Positions 42,303 to 57,147 of a stretch of 64,000 bases of DNA are shown here, piece by piece (positions within the stretch are counted from its first letter, which is position 1; the number at the start of each line of letters is the position of its first letter). The stretch is taken from the NCBI GenBank assembly GCA_036245805.1, contig BTRK01000003.1:41867215-41931214 (forward strand). The letters are read 5' to 3'. A program made the translations under genes and the position numbers. The stretch is from Pristionchus mayeri (taxonomy: Eukaryota; Nematoda; Chromadorea; Rhabditida; Neodiplogasteridae). Below the pieces are notes generated by a model. That model was not told the origin of the DNA. It saw nothing but the letters and a program-made list of their open reading frames with translations, and made no database searches.

Positions 42303-44346
42303 GAGATCCGCTCCGTTAGACTCGACCATTTCGGTCACCTTGCGGACACGTTTGCCTAAGCAACGAGATCCACGGGGTCTTTTCTATGGTGGGAGGAGTG
42401 TCTTGGCTCTATGTATCGAAATTTGTCATAAATTATATAATACAGTCATTGGGTAAGTAGAAAATGTTAATAAAGGGTAAAATGGTCAAAAAATCATAAT
42501 TTTTTATTGATACAAAATTGAGTCTAAAGTCAAAATGCATTTCACTCGTGGTGCCCAGAAGTTTATAAAAACGTATTTAGATCAACATCCGATCGATTCT
42601 CAATATTACTCGCCAAAGTAATGAGAACTTTGATTAGCTTTTAACAATTTCAGATATTACTTACCTTGATATAATTTCTAGCACTAAAATATATCATAAT
42701 TTCGCTCGTTTCAAAAATTCACTTCTCACAATTTCGAATCTGTCAATATTTGGACAGTATTGTATCGTTCAAGATAAGTCCAATCCCACCAGTTCTGCAT
42801 AGAGATAGTAGAATACCCCGACCTGTTTAAGAAAATCACAATATGGGCTCTACCTGTCATGCCCAAAATTCGCATTGTTCGTTCAAATCAGTGGCTAATC
42901 GAAATGTTGACTATTTTATTTTTTTCGATTTCATAAAATCTATCACTCAAATCAGATAGTATTAATTTATAAACAATACATGATCACTGGATAAGTGATC
43001 CTAGCGTGAAAGTACAGCTGTTTTGCATGCTTTTAAATATCGAAAAAAATCACGTTTTCCTATTTTTGTTGTGCCTTAACTAGCAAATCACGATTCCAAT
43101 CCCTGAGCTTTTTGAATATTCATATACACTGGGATATCCTACTTTACAATTTCATTACAGAAAATCTCTATAGGCTTTCCATTTGTGGGCAATATCTTTC
43201 GAACATGCCCTCATTACGTACTTCAACAAAAAACGATGCAGGGGCATTTTCGAAAGATATTGCCCGCAAATGGAAAGCCTATAGAGATTTTCTGTGATGA
43301 AATTGTGAAGTAGAATATCCCAGTGTATACGATTATTGAAAAAGCTAAGGGATTGGAATCGTGATCTGCTAGTTAAGGAACCACAAAAATAGGAAAACGT
43401 GATTTTTTTCGATTTTTAAAAGCATGCAAAACAACTGTACTTTCACGCTAGGATCACTTATCCAGTGATAATGTATTGTTTATAAATTAATACTATCTGA
43501 TTTGAGTGATAGATTTTGTGAAATCGAAAAAATAAAATAGTCAACATTTCGATTAGTCACTGATTTGAACAAACAATGCGAATTTTGGGCATGACAGGTG
43601 GAACTCATATTGTGATTTTCTTAAACAGGTCGGGGTATTCTACTATCTCTATGCAGAACTGGTGGGATTGGACTTATCTTGAACGATACAATACTGTCCA
43701 AATATTGACAGATTCGAAATTGTGAGAAGTGAATTTTTGAAACGAGCGAAATTATGATATATTTTAGTGCTAGAAATTATATCAAGGTAAGTAATATCTG
43801 AAATTGTTAAAAGCTAATCAAAGTTCTCATTACTTTGGCGAAAATTAATTTTTAAATATTTTGGATGATGCACTTGGAAAGTTTGAAAATTATTTCCCAA
43901 AAATGGAAAATCTCCCGAGACTCGCTGCAACGTGTAAATGAAGCAGTCTAGCTTAGAGTACAACGGGATTGAAAAAGCTAAGGGATTCGGTTCCAAATGG
44001 ACTAGATATGCAACAAAAAGTAAAATTTTAGTTCAAAAAGTAATATTGAGAATCGATCGGATGTTGATCTAAATACGTTTTTATAAACTTCTGGGCACCA
44101 CGAGTGAAATGCATTTTGAATTTTGACTCAATTTTGTATCAATAAAAAATTATGATTTTTTGACCATTTTACCCTTTATTAACATTTTCTACTTACCCAA
44201 TGACTGTATTATATAATTTATGACAAATTTCAAGAGATAGAGCCAAGACACTCCTCCCACCATAGAAAAGACCCCGTGGATCTCGTTGCTTAGGCAAACG
44301 TGTCCGCAAGGTGACCGAAATGGTCGAGTCTTACGGAGCGGATCTC
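42303..44346. mobile_element. Chimeric T1/T2 palindrome (unit B, 2044 bp)
   Basis: Left flank and left half follow T1 (GAGATCCGCTCCGTTAGA, host exon outside). From about 43060 (TTTTTGTTGTGCC) the sequence follows T2, to its right end and R flank. TTAA is on both sides, but the outer flanks come from two different insertions, so this is a recombination product and not an insertion event. Confidence 0.88.
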
Positions 44347-45512
44347 TTAAATACATTTTCCGAAAAGTTATGAATGTCCAAAAAATGGTCTTGCAAAAAA
44401 AGTGATTTTTTCATGCCCTGGGGCAAATTACGAGATTTTGTTTTCATATTCGCAGGATGAACTTTACTGACGATACCGATCATTTTGACTGTTTGAACAG
44501 GTCTCTAGCTTGCCTAGAACCCACTACGCAATCAGAGAAGATGCAATTGATGACGCAATGCACGCACCGTATTCCTCGATGGATTTGGTATATAGTACCA
44601 CAACATCCAAATTCCGAAATCAGCTACAACAAAAGTTATATCAAAAATAAAAATCGTTTACTCACTTTCTGGCGCATCGTATCCAAGAAAACAGCTCGCA
44701 AAGTGAGTGATGCCGGGTATCCGACCCTACGTAGGGATCTCCATAATGAAGAGTGTACTATAAGACTTCAGGGGTCACTCAGGTATGCCTCAGGGTGGCC
44801 AAAACCGGTTAGAACTCATTTCACCATTCCCATGCTCAGCTCGATTTTCTCATGAGAGGCGTGATATGGTAGAGCCGGGAGCGGAACGGGAAATGCCTAA
44901 AATCCGGTTCTGAAAAAAACGGCCAACGTAGGAAGTTTTCTCGTCCCCAATATACTTCGATATAATTATCTCGTGGATACTGTTAAAAGTCGGGGCTCCT
45001 GGTGCCGGGGCTCATGCAATCTCTCAGAACACTCGTGTTAACGTGGTAAATCATGTATTTTCTCTGGAACCACTTAATAGTTGATTAGGACATATCATAT
45101 ATATTCTCAAGTAATATTACCATCTTCACACACTTATAATTCTGAAGATTGCCCTTCACTCCCTCTTGTTCTTGTCACAGAGGTAGGGTATGACCTATCA
45201 TATATCGTCCATCTTACTTTAGCGTATCATTACAAACATTATCACGGATCCCCTGTAAAATCGTAGGAAAATGAGACGACAATGCGAAAGAAAAAAATTG
45301 TTGGTCTCCGATGTCGATGTAATAGGCGAGACTGACCAAACTGAGGGTGGGGAGAACGCCTATCCACAAAAGTTGCATAATGTGATCTACTTCTTCAAAG
45401 GAGTGTATCTCAAAAAGTCCTTGACGTATAGCGTTCAATTTTTTTTGATAAGATGCGTATTGAACTGCTCTACAATTTATTTGCATACATACGTAGCACC
45501 TTCACCTCGATA

Positions 45513-46659
45513 TCACGCCTCTCACCTAAGAATCGAGCTCAACGCCGGATTAGGCCAAATTACCCCGATTTAGTTTTCTTCATTTTTACACTTCTTTGTC
45601 ATCCCTGAACACACTGCCAACTTGGTATTTCCATATTGTCATTCCGGATGTCTTGGCACCGGGTCATTGGTTTTGGTTCCGGCCTTTATCATAGTTTATC
45701 TCGGTTCAAGTTCAACTTAGGCTAAAATGTTCGCCTGAGGGACTCCCACTCATTTCATCAGATCTATCGATCTGTTCAAACCAGAAGTCATAAAAGTGAT
45801 CCAGAACAGAGCTACATTCAAAGAAAGTTTTCTCAACTACGGATGGAAAGACCGATCAAACTTTATCAGTGGAAAGCACTTGAGAAGAGCTTCAAAATGA
45901 GGTGCTTGCGGTTTCTGTGCGAGAAACCTCTGGTATATTTTATCCACTTTGAATTCCCAAGTTGATTTGAAGTGATTTTATTAGGCACAGACCGCTCTTT
46001 TTCTCAGGTGCGTCGAAAAATGAGACAATTATTTCGATTTTACCTATGTTTCAAAAATGGAATAAAACGATTTTCTGCGAAATGATAAAAATCATTTGTA
46101 TCATTTTAGAAACACATTTGTATTTGAAATCGTATTTTCATTTCGTGTACCTCATGTGAAAACGCGCGGTCTGCGTCGAATAAAATAACTTCAAATCAAC
46201 TTGGGAATTCAAAGTGGATAAAATATACCAGAGGTTCCTCGCACAGAAACCGCAAGCACCTCATTTTAAAGCTCTTCTCAAGTGATTTCCACTCATAAAG
46301 TTTGGTCGATGTCTTTCCATCCGTATTTGAGAAAACTTTCTTTGAATGTAGATCTGTTCTGGATCACTTTTATGACTTCTGGTTTGAACAGATCGATAAA
46401 TCTGATGAAATGAGTGGGAGTCCCTCAGGCGAACATTTTAGCCTAAGTTGAAGTTGAACCGAGATAAACTATGATAAAGGACGGAACCAAAACCATTGAC
46501 CGGGTGCCATAGCCTTCACAATGAGTTTATGCAAATGAGCCTCTTAGGGTCTTTCGGATTGAGAAGGACCTATTCATTCCTCAAAAAATATTAGAAACCA
46601 CTTTTTTGCCTAATCCGAGAAATGAACAATTCAGTTTGATTCTTAGGTGAGAGGCGTGA
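45513..46659. mobile_element. F1 in unit C
   Basis: Full-length 1147 bp, TA-flanked, as in unit A. Confidence 0.88.
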
Positions 46660-46863
46660 TATGCCCTAAAAACTGTTTTTGATGCAGCTCTCACAATTTT
46701 TCTGTTATCTGTACGAATTTTATTACAGATTCGGATTCCCCATGGTCGGTTTGAGGTATCCAGGTAGTTCATTGGGCATAACTCTGTCCTCCACATGTCG
46801 CTGCTCAGTAGCGAGAATCCGAAAATGTGCGATTTTTGAATGAAACATGTCTTGATGCGTATA

Positions 46864-48288
46864 TCACGGATCTCCTGTAAGAATGCAGAAACTCATGCGA
46901 CAGAAAAAAAACATTTTTGGTCTCTGATTTCGATGTAATTGGCAAGACTGACCAAAGTGATGGTGGGGAGAACGCCTATCCACCTCGTTTCTCAAAATGT
47001 GCATATTGTGACCTACCTCTTCAAAGGGCTGTATCTCAAAAAGTCCTTGACCTACAGCGCTCATTTTTTTAAAAAGACGCGTTTTGAACTAATCTACAAT
47101 ACTATCAACTTTATTTGCATACGTACATGGCATCTTCACCTCCATATACCCTAAAAACTGTTTTTTATGCCGCTTTCAAAATTTTTCTCTTATATGTACG
47201 AATTTTATTACAGATTCGGATTCCCCATCGTCGAATTGAGGTACCCAGGTAGTTCGTTTGTCATATCTCGGGGCACCACATACCGCTACTCAGTAGGGAG
47301 AATCCGACCATAGTGCGATTTTTGAATGAAACATGTATTGATGCGTATTTATCATTCAACGTATGCAAATCGCTAATCTGAGACCATTTTTGGATAGCTC
47401 TCGAATAGATCTATAACAATGACTAAGGGGTAAAAAACGCTGAAGTTGACCGTTTTACAGATACAGCGTAAAAACCCAATTCAATGGTTCGCACTGAGAT
47501 TATCGAGTATCATCCAAAAATTACGGTTCGATCCATTGAATTTTGTTTTTACGCTGTATCTGTAAAACGGTCAACTTCAGCGTTTTTTACCCCTTAGTCA
47601 TTGTTATAGATTTGTTCGAGAGCTATCCAAAGGTTGTCTCAGTTTACCGATTTGCATACGTTGAAGGATAGATGCTCATCAAGGCATGTTTCATCTATTC
47701 GAGAGCTATCCAAAAATGCGGTACTACCCAAATTGGTAAACTGAGACCACTTTTGCATAGCTCTCGATCAGATCTATAACAATGACTAAGAGGTAAAAAA
47801 CTCTGAAGTTGACCGTTTTAGAGATACAGCCTAAAAACCCAATTCAATGTATCGCACTGAGATTATCGAGTATCATGCAAAAATTAAGGTTCGATACATT
47901 GAATTATGTTTTACGCTGTATCTCTTAAACGATCAACTTTAGCGTTTTTTACCCCTTAGTCATTGTTATAGATCTGTTCGAGAGCTATCCAAAGGTTGTC
48001 TCAGTTTACCGATTTGCATACGTTAAAAAAACATAAAAAAACAGTTTTTAGGGCATATAAAGGTGAAGATGATACGTACGTATGCAAATAAAGTTGATAG
48101 GACTGTAGAGCAGTTCAATATGCGTCTTTTAAAAAAATTGAGGTAGGTCACAATATCCAAATTTTGAGAAACGAAGTTGATAGGCGTTCTCCCCACCCTC
48201 ACTGGTCTGTCTTGCCAATTACATCGAAATCGGAGACCAAAATTTTTTCTGTCGCTTGAGTTCCTTCATTCTTACAGGAGATTCGTGT
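46864..48288. mobile_element. F2 in unit C
   Basis: As in unit B, 1425 bp. Confidence 0.8.
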
Positions 48289-48488
48289 TATTTATTTCTT
48301 CAATAAAAAAATGCAGACAGATCCTACATGGCTCAGGCATTTTACACCGTGTATTATTCATTCATATCATTCCCACTTTCGCTTTTGACGCGTATAAATG
48401 CATTCACTTTCGTATTACTCTAATTTTTAAGGATATTTGGGAACATTTTTTTGCTTTTTTAAGTACATGTTTTGCTTTTTTTGAAGTA

Positions 48489-49726
48489 TTAGGTTGGCGG
48501 GAAAGTCTTTGTCACTGGTTTGTTTGTACACTGCTCTCCACAAATGCACTTTGGTTTTCCCGTATTCCTAGTGAATAACAATCAGTGATGGGTCTTTATA
48601 GTAAACAACTCCTCATTCCCTTTCCTTCAGTCAAGCTCTAGTAGATCAACGATTTATGTTCCCGATACCACACACTTCCGACATGTTTTGATTTAACTCT
48701 CTCTATTCTACACCACGATGAAGGATTCGGAGACCCGACTGAAGAATGTTTATGACACACATGCCCCCTCTACAACACCTTCAGGAATTGGATCCAGATC
48801 CTCCAGGACGATGACTTTTCTCTCAATGAATGGGGTCGATCTGGGATACCGCGTAAGTTACATTTTGAGACTTTTTAGCAAGCTGCTTAAACGAGCCCAT
48901 GTCAAAGTGCCCGTGAAATTACTATTGCACTTAGAGACTACCATCGCACTGTCAAAGAAGACTTGGGATATCTTGGAATGAGGAAACTAATCGGTCGATT
49001 CAAATCCCATGATCTGATCCAAGCCAGCCATGACCGTCGAGTCGATGATTCCAATATTCTCCTCATTCTCTGAGGTGGGGATCGATGGCAGGAACGGCTC
49101 ATAACGGGGAATGAGAAGTGGGTCCTCTACGATAACAACCATGCGAGAACCAAGCGGGTTGGAGAAGGAGAGACTGTCTCCAAGCTTTACCTGAACCCCA
49201 AGAAAAAACAAGCTGTCAATGTGGTGGGGAGTGGATGGCGTGATCTACTCGAAGCTACTCCCCGGGGCATGTTAATCACCGGACCCAAGTACATCACACA
49301 ACTACAGAATTTGAAGTTGGAAGTCGATCGTTCAATGCTGAATGACAAGAAAGTGTATAATCCGCAAAATGACCCCGTCCCCAAGTCTCTAACCAAGTCA
49401 AGCAGGAACTGGCTGGATATGGACGGATGGTTCTCCCTTACCGCCCGTATTCTCCTGACTTGGCCCCTTCCGATTAGTGGCTTTTCGCAGAACTGACCCA
49501 TGCCGTTCGAGGTAGGGCCTTCAATTCACGTGGAAGTCTCGAGGTTGAACTCGAGCAATAATTTCATTCGCACCCAGGCGGGTTCTAAAGGGAGGGGATC
49601 CATACATTGTACTTACGTTGGGCGCATATTGTCAATAATGAGGACAAGTATAATTGAACTCATGATTTTGCTTTGCCCAAGAAATAACGTTCTGAAAAAG
49701 TGACAAAGACTTTCCCGCCAACCTAA
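48489..49726 (+). mobile_element. Mariner relic in unit C
   Basis: 1238 bp, same lesions as in unit A. Confidence 0.9.
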
Positions 49727-50727
49727 TACATAGTGGATCCTAGCGAATTCGCAGGCGAATAAGAAACCGGCCCACCGAGTAACGAATGTAGAAAAACGAA
49801 GTGAAAAAATGAGAGGACCAGACCGGAACAGAGAGGGAGTGAAGAGCACTCTTCATTATGATAATTACTTGAATGTGGTAACATAGCTTCAGTGCACTTA
49901 GGATGCGAGTATGTAAATAGTTTCAAAGGCATCTGTGGAACTTCGGGCAAAGTTATTTACGATCGGGTGAATAGCCTCTACGATAACCCAATTTAATTTT
50001 GGGTGACTGAACATTCCCCGGATCACCCCTTTAAGTGTAAGCATTCACTCCTAACACTATACTCAGATATTTTCAACACATTTCTCCTTAAATCGTAGGT
50101 CCCTTAATCGTATAAGCAAACGCTTGGTTTCGTCTATTTGCAATATAGATTTATACAAATGCTGTTCTCACCTCTCTTTGCTGGTGTTTAAACTTTCAAG
50201 GAAATTACTTATGTAGACATTCTTATTGGGCAGTGCTGAGAAGCGAGTAACAAAATGTTCGAATTGTTGGCTGAATCACATTCTATTTCAGATAGAGTTC
50301 GTAATGCTGGCCGTCGTCTTTTCGTTCCACACACACTGTCTCATCGGTTTACGAGACAAGAGAGTTTGTGAAATGATGTTACGGTGATCCGAATTACGGT
50401 CATTAATTGTGTTGGATCTCATTTTAAGTGAAGAACTGTTCGACAAATGATCGGATCATAAGAATAATTGAGTTCGAAACTTGCCATATGCTATTCGATA
50501 AAATAAATGAAAAAAAAAACATATTCCTAGGTTCTTTTCTCACTAAATGTACTTGTTCTAATTACTGTATCACCTGATAGTGCTGACATGCTGATCTGCC
50601 TTTACGCAATAATGTTGTCTTTCACTAGTTATAGTTCGGGTGGTGATCAAAACCATTCCTCGCAAGTCTGAAGCCCCTCTCTGAATTTTTTTTTATTTTA
50701 TGGATCACGTAAGTTAGAAAAAATAAC

Positions 50728-52908
50728 CTGTAAACTGTTGTCGATAATCGTTGAGCTCCGGCCAATTGATAAAGCAATTATCCCTAATGTATTAGCTCTT
50801 TCATTCTCAAGCTCTTCGTCGAAATACTGTATTAAGAGATCCGCTCCGTTAGACTCGACCATTTCGGTCACCTTGCGGACACGTTTGCCTAAGCAACGAG
50901 ATCCACGGGGTCTTTTCTATGGTGGGAGGAGTGTCTTGGCTCTATGTATCGAAATTTGTCATAAATTATATAATACAGTCATTGGGTAAGTAGAAAATGT
51001 TAATAAAGGGTAAAATGGTCAAAAAATCATAATTTTTTATTGATACAAAATTGAGTCTAAAGTCAAAATGCATTTCACTCGTGGTGCCCAGAAGTTTATA
51101 AAAACGTATTTAGATCAACATCCGATCGATTCTCAATATTACTCGCCAAAGTAATGAGAACTTTGATTAGCTTTTAACAATTTCAGATATTACTTACCTT
51201 GATATAATTTCTAGCACTAAAATATATCATAATTTCGCTCGTTTCAAAAATTCACTTCTCACAATTTCGAATCTGTCAATATTTGGACAGTATTGTATCG
51301 TTCAAGATAAGTCCAATCCCACCAGTTCTGCATAGAGATAGTAGAATACCCCGACCTGTTTAAGAAAATCACAATATGAGTTCCACCTGTCATGCCCAAA
51401 ATTCGCATTGTTTGTTCAAATCAGTGACTAATCGAAATGTTGACTATTTTATTTTTTCGATTTCACAAAATCTATCACTCAAATCAGATAGTATTAATTT
51501 ATAAACAATACATGATCACTGGATAAGTGATCCTAGCGTGAAAGTACAGCTGTTTTGCATGCTTTTAAATATCGAAAAAAATCACGTTTTCCTATTTTTG
51601 TGGTTCCTTAACTAGCAGATCACGATTCCAATCCCTTAGCTTTTTCAATAATCGTATACTCTGGGATATTCTACTTCACAATTTCATTACAGAAAATCTC
51701 TATAGGCTTTCCATTTGAGGGCAATATCTTTCGAAAATGCCCCTGCATCGTTTTTTGTTGAAGTACGCTATGAGGGCATGTTCGAAAGATATTGCCCGCA
51801 AATGGAAAGCCTATAGAGATTTTCTGTAATGAAATTGTAAAGTAGGATATCCCAGTGTATATGAATATTCAAAAAGCTAAGGGATTGGAATCGTGATTTG
51901 CTAGTTAAGGCACCACAAAAATAGGAAAACGTGATTTTTTTCGATTTTTAAAAGCATGCAAAACAGCTGTACTTTCACGCTAGGATCACTTATCCAGTGA
52001 TAATGTTTATAAATTAATACTATCTGATTTGAGTGATAGATTTTGTGAAATCGAAAAAAATAAAATAGTCAACATTTCGATTAGCCACTGATTTGAACGA
52101 ACAATGCGAATTTTGGGCATGACAGGTAGAGCCCATATTGTGATTTTCTTGAACAGGTCGGGGTATTCTACTATCTCTATGCATAACTGGTGGGATTGGA
52201 CTTATCTTGAACGATACAATACTGTCCAAATATTGACAGATTCGAAATTGTGAGAAGTGAATTTTTGAAACGAGCGAAATTATGATATATTTTAGTGCTA
52301 GAAATTATCTCAAGGTAAGTAATATCTGAAATTGTTCAAAGCTAATCAAAGTTCTCATTACTTTGGCGAAAATTAATTTTTAAATATTTTGGATGATGCA
52401 CTTGGAAAGTTTGAAAATTATTTCCCGAAGATGGAAATTCTCCCGAGACTCGCTGCAACGTGTATATGAAGCAACCTAGCTTAGAGTACAACGGGATTGA
52501 AAAAGCTAAGGGATTCGGTTCCAAATGGACTAGATATGCAGCAAAAAGTCAAATTTTAGTTCAAAAAGTAATATTTAGAATCGATCGGATGTTGATCTAA
52601 ATACGTTTTTATAAACTTCTGGGCACCACGAGTGAAATGCATTTTGACTTTTGACTCAATTTTGTATCAATAAAAAATTATGATTTTTTGACCATTTTAG
52701 CCTTTATTTACATTTTCTACTTACCCAATGACTGTATTATATAATTTATGACAAATTTCGAGACATAGAGCCAAGACACTCCTCCCACCATAGAAAAGAC
52801 CCCGTGGATCTCGTTGCTTAGGCAAACGTGTCCGCGGGGTGCTCGATTCTTACGGAGCGGGTCTCTTAATTTGTTGGCCTTTGTTTCGAAAAAATCCTGA
52901 ACCGCCAT
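50728..52908 (-). pseudogene. Short coding exon split by T1 (unit C)
   Basis: Both pieces present (52866-52908 with the ATG, 50728-50835), with TTAA at each edge of T1, as in unit A. Confidence 0.58.
50836..52865. mobile_element. T1 in unit C (2030 bp)
   Basis: TTAA at 50832-50835 and 52866-52869; same arms as in unit A with a few substitutions. Confidence 0.85.
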
Positions 52909-53746
52909 TGTAAAGATAAATCAATTTTGAAAAATAACCTCGTAATTAATCATTGCTGGTGGGAAATGTTTATGCTCCGTTGGTCTGACTGTACGGAAAC
53001 TGAAATTCAACATACATAACCAATGAGTGAGCACAGAAATAGTGATGAACTAGTGAGTGGCTCTTATCACGAGCATTTGTGAGAGTGGAGAGCATTGACT
53101 GCGTCTTATCATGCGTAATCTGTGGAAAGGAGACTATAAAATACAGGCACGGAAATGTGTTCTCTTGTATGTGAGAGAAACAAGAATAAATGAAACGTGA
53201 TTAGCATATATTTACGCATAATTGTTGTTGTATCTTTTGTATCAGTATTGAATATCCAAATAAAAACTCACCAGTGTCTCAATCGAAACTCATGCTATTG
53301 AAGTAGCATGCATCATCGCGTATGATAGATCTTTTTCCGCTGTAACTTCCATCAATATGGGCTATTTCCCTCAAATGAGCTATGATGAATAGATCAGCAG
53401 ATAGTTAGACAAACTGATGAAATGATTAGAATATAACCCCTTCTGATAGATATCACGCGTTTCATCGTAGAATCGCGTTTTTTTCACAACCTTTGCACAT
53501 CGAAAAGACAACCGCCCCATTTTCTAATAGATTTTCTATAGATCCTTTATAGGGGATCTCTGAATAATATAGGTCCTAGATCAAAAGCAGTCCTGGTAGA
53601 TCACATCAAAAATTGACTTTGACGGTCTGTTTTTTACTCGTATCTCCGTTGATATTGAACGTCTATGGTATCCAATCGCTCTAAAAAGTTGGGAATCGTA
53701 TCTTTAATACATTTCGAACATGCCTAAGCAAAAAGTAGATTTTTAA

Positions 53747-55973
53747 GACCCGCTCCGTAAGAATCGAGCACCCCGCGGACACGTTTGCCTAAGCAACGAG
53801 ATCCACAGGGTCTTTTCTATGGTGGGAGGAGTGTCTTGGCTCTATGTCTCGAAATTTGTCATAAATTATATAATACAGTCATTGGGTAAGTAGAAAATGT
53901 TAATAAAGGGTAAAATGGCCAAAAAATCATAATTTTTATTGATACAAAATTGAGTCAAAATTCAAAATGCATTTCACTCGTGGTGCCCAGAAGTTTATAA
54001 AAACGTATTTAGATCAACATCCGATCGATTCTAAATATTACTTTTTGAACTAAAATTTGACTTTTTGCTGCATATCTAGTCCATTTGGAACCGAATCCCT
54101 TAGCTTTTTCAATCCCGTTGTACTCTAAGCTAGGTTGCTTCATATACACGTTGCAGCGAGTCTCGTAAGATTTTCCATTTTCGGGAAATAATTTTCACTT
54201 TCCAAGTGCATCATCCAAAATATTTAAAAATTAATTTTCGCCAAAGTATTGAGAACTTTGATTAGCTTTTAACAATTTCAGATATTACTTACCTTGATAT
54301 AATTTCTAGCACTAAAATATATCACAATTTCGCTCGTTTCAAAAATTCACTTCTCACAACTTCGAATATGTCAATATTTGGACAGTATTTTATCGTTCAA
54401 GATGAGCCCAATCCCACCAGTTCTGCATAGATATAGTAGAATACCCCGACCTGTTTAAGAAAATCACAATATGGGTTCCACCTGTCATGCCCAAAATTCG
54501 CATTGTTTGTTCAAATCAGTGGCTAATCGAAATGTTGACATTTTATTTTTTCGATTTCACAAAATCTATCACTCAAATCAGATAGTATTAATTTATAAAC
54601 AATACATTATCACTGGATAAGTGATCCTAGCGTTAAAGTACAGCTGTTTTGCATGCTTTTAAAAATCGAAAAAAAATCACGTTTTCCTATTTTTGTTGTG
54701 CCTTAACTAGCAAATCACGATTCCAATCCCTGAGCTTTTTGAATATTCATATACACTGGGATATCCTACTTTACAATTTCATTACAGAAAATCTCTATAG
54801 GCTTTCCATTTGTGGGCAATATCTTTCGAACATGCCCTCATTACGTACTTCAACAAAAAACGATGCAGGGGCATTTTCGAAAGATATTGCCCGCAAATGG
54901 AAAGCCTATAGAGATTTTCTGTGATGAAATTGTGAAGTAGAATATCCCAGTGTATACGATTATTGAAAAAGCTAAGGGATTGGAATCGTGATCTGCTAGT
55001 TAAGGAACCACAAAAATAGGAAAACGTGATTTTTTTCGATTTTTAAAAGCATGCAAAACAACTGTACTTTCACGCTAGGATCACTTATCCAGTGATAATG
55101 TATTGTTTATAAATTAATACTATCTGATTTGAGTGATAGATTTTGTGAAATCGAAAAAATAAAATAGTCAACATTTCGATTAGTCACTGATTTGAACAAA
55201 CAATGCGAATTTTGGGCATGACAGGTGGAACTCATATTGTGATTTTCTTAAACAGGTCGGGGTATTCTACTATCTCTATGCAGAACTGGTGGGATTGGAC
55301 TTATCTTGAACGATACAATACTGTCCAAATATTGACAGATTCGAAATTGTGAGAAGTGAATTTTTGAAACGAGCGAAATTATGATATATTTTAGTGCTAG
55401 AAATTATATCAAGGTAAGTAATATCTGAAATTGTTAAAAGCTAATCAAAGTTCTCATTACTTTGGCGAAAATTAATTTTTAAATATTTTGGATGATGCAC
55501 TTGGAAAGTTTGAAAATTATTTCCCAAAAATGGAAAATCTCCCGAGACTCGCTGCAACGTGTAAATGAAGCAGTCTAGCTTAGAGTACAACGGGATTGAA
55601 AAAGCTAAGGGATTCGGTTCCAAATGGACTAGATATGCAACAAAAAGTAAAATTTTAGTTCAAAAAGTAATATTGAGAATCGATCGGATGTTGATCTAAA
55701 TACGTTTTTATAAACTTCTGGGCACCACGAGTGAAATGCATTTTGAATTTTGACTCAATTTTGTATCAATAAAAAATTATGATTTTTTGACCATTTTACC
55801 CTTTATTAACATTTTCTACTTACCCAATGACTGTATTATATAATTTATGACAAATTTCAAGAGATAGAGCCAAGACACTCCTCCCACCATAGAAAAGACC
55901 CCGTGGATCTCGTTGCTTAGGCAAACGTGTCCGCAAGGTGACCGAAATGGTCGAGTCTTACGGAGCGGATCTC
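53747..55973. mobile_element. T2 in unit C (2227 bp)
   Basis: TTAA at 53743-53746 and 55974-55977, inserted at the same R position as in unit A; the insertion therefore predates the unit duplication. Confidence 0.88.
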
Positions 55974-57147
55974 TTAAATACATTTTCCGAAAAGTTATGA
56001 ATGTCCAAAAAATGGTCTTGCAAAAAAAGTGATTTTTTCATGCCCTGGGGCAAATTACGAGATTTTGTTTTCATATTCGCAGGATGAACTTTACTGACGA
56101 TACCGATCATTTTGACTGTTTGAACAGGTCTCTAGCTTGCCTAGAACCCACTACGCAATCAGAGAAGATGCAATTGATGACGCAATGCACGCACCGTATT
56201 CCTCGATGGATTTGGTATATAGTACCACAACATCCAAATTCCGAAATCAGCTACAACAAAAGTTATATCAAAAATAAAAATCGTTTACTCACTTTCTGGC
56301 GCATCGTATCCAAGAAAACAGCTCGCAAAGTGAGTGATGCCGGGTATCCGACCCTACGTAGGGATCTCCATAATGAAGAGTGTACTATAAGACTTCAGGG
56401 GTCACTCAGGTATGCCTCAGGGTGGCCAAAACCGGTTAGAACTCATTTCACCATTCCCATGCTCAGCTCGATTTTCTCATGAGAGGCGTGATATGGTAGA
56501 GCCGGGAGCGGAACGGGAAATGCCTAAAATCCGGTTCTGAAAAAAACGGCCAACGTAGGAAGTTTTCTCGTCCCCAATATACTTCGATATAATTATCTCG
56601 TGGATACTGTTAAAAGTCGGGGCTCCTGGTGCCGGGGCTCATGCAATCTCTCAGAACACTCGTGTTAACGTGGTAAATCATGTATTTTCTCTGGAACCAC
56701 TTAATAGTTGATTAGGACATATCATATATATTCTCAAGTAATATTACCATCTTCACACACTTATAATTCTGAAGATTGCCCTTCACTCCCTCTTGTTCTT
56801 GTCACAGAGGTAGGGTATGACCTATCATATATCGTCCATCTTACTTTAGCGTATCATTACAAACATTATCACGGATCCCCTGTAAAATCGTAGGAAAATG
56901 AGACGACAATGCGAAAGAAAAAAATTGTTGGTCTCCGATGTCGATGTAATAGGCGAGACTGACCAAACTGAGGGTGGGGAGAACGCCTATCCACAAAAGT
57001 TGCATAATGTGATCTACTTCTTCAAAGGAGTGTATCTCAAAAAGTCCTTGACGTATAGCGTTCAATTTTTTTTGATAAGATGCGTATTGAACTGCTCTAC
57101 AATTTATCAATTTATTTGCATACATACGTAGCACCTTCACCTCGATA

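Larger units (their letters stand above)
36205..44521. repeat. Tandem array unit B (8317 bp, two internal deletions)
   Basis: Collinear with unit A except for two losses: 216 bp from F1 (at about 37950) and about 3.1 kb between the matching arms of T1 and T2 (at about 43060), which fuses the two palindromes into one and removes the segment between them. Confidence 0.95.
44522..56148. repeat. Tandem array unit C (11627 bp, full length)
   Basis: Same order as unit A with scattered substitutions. The second internal palindrome of F2 has the unit B form. T1 shares some variants with unit D (TCTTGAACAGG at about 52148) that A lacks, so C and D are closest relatives. Confidence 0.95.
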
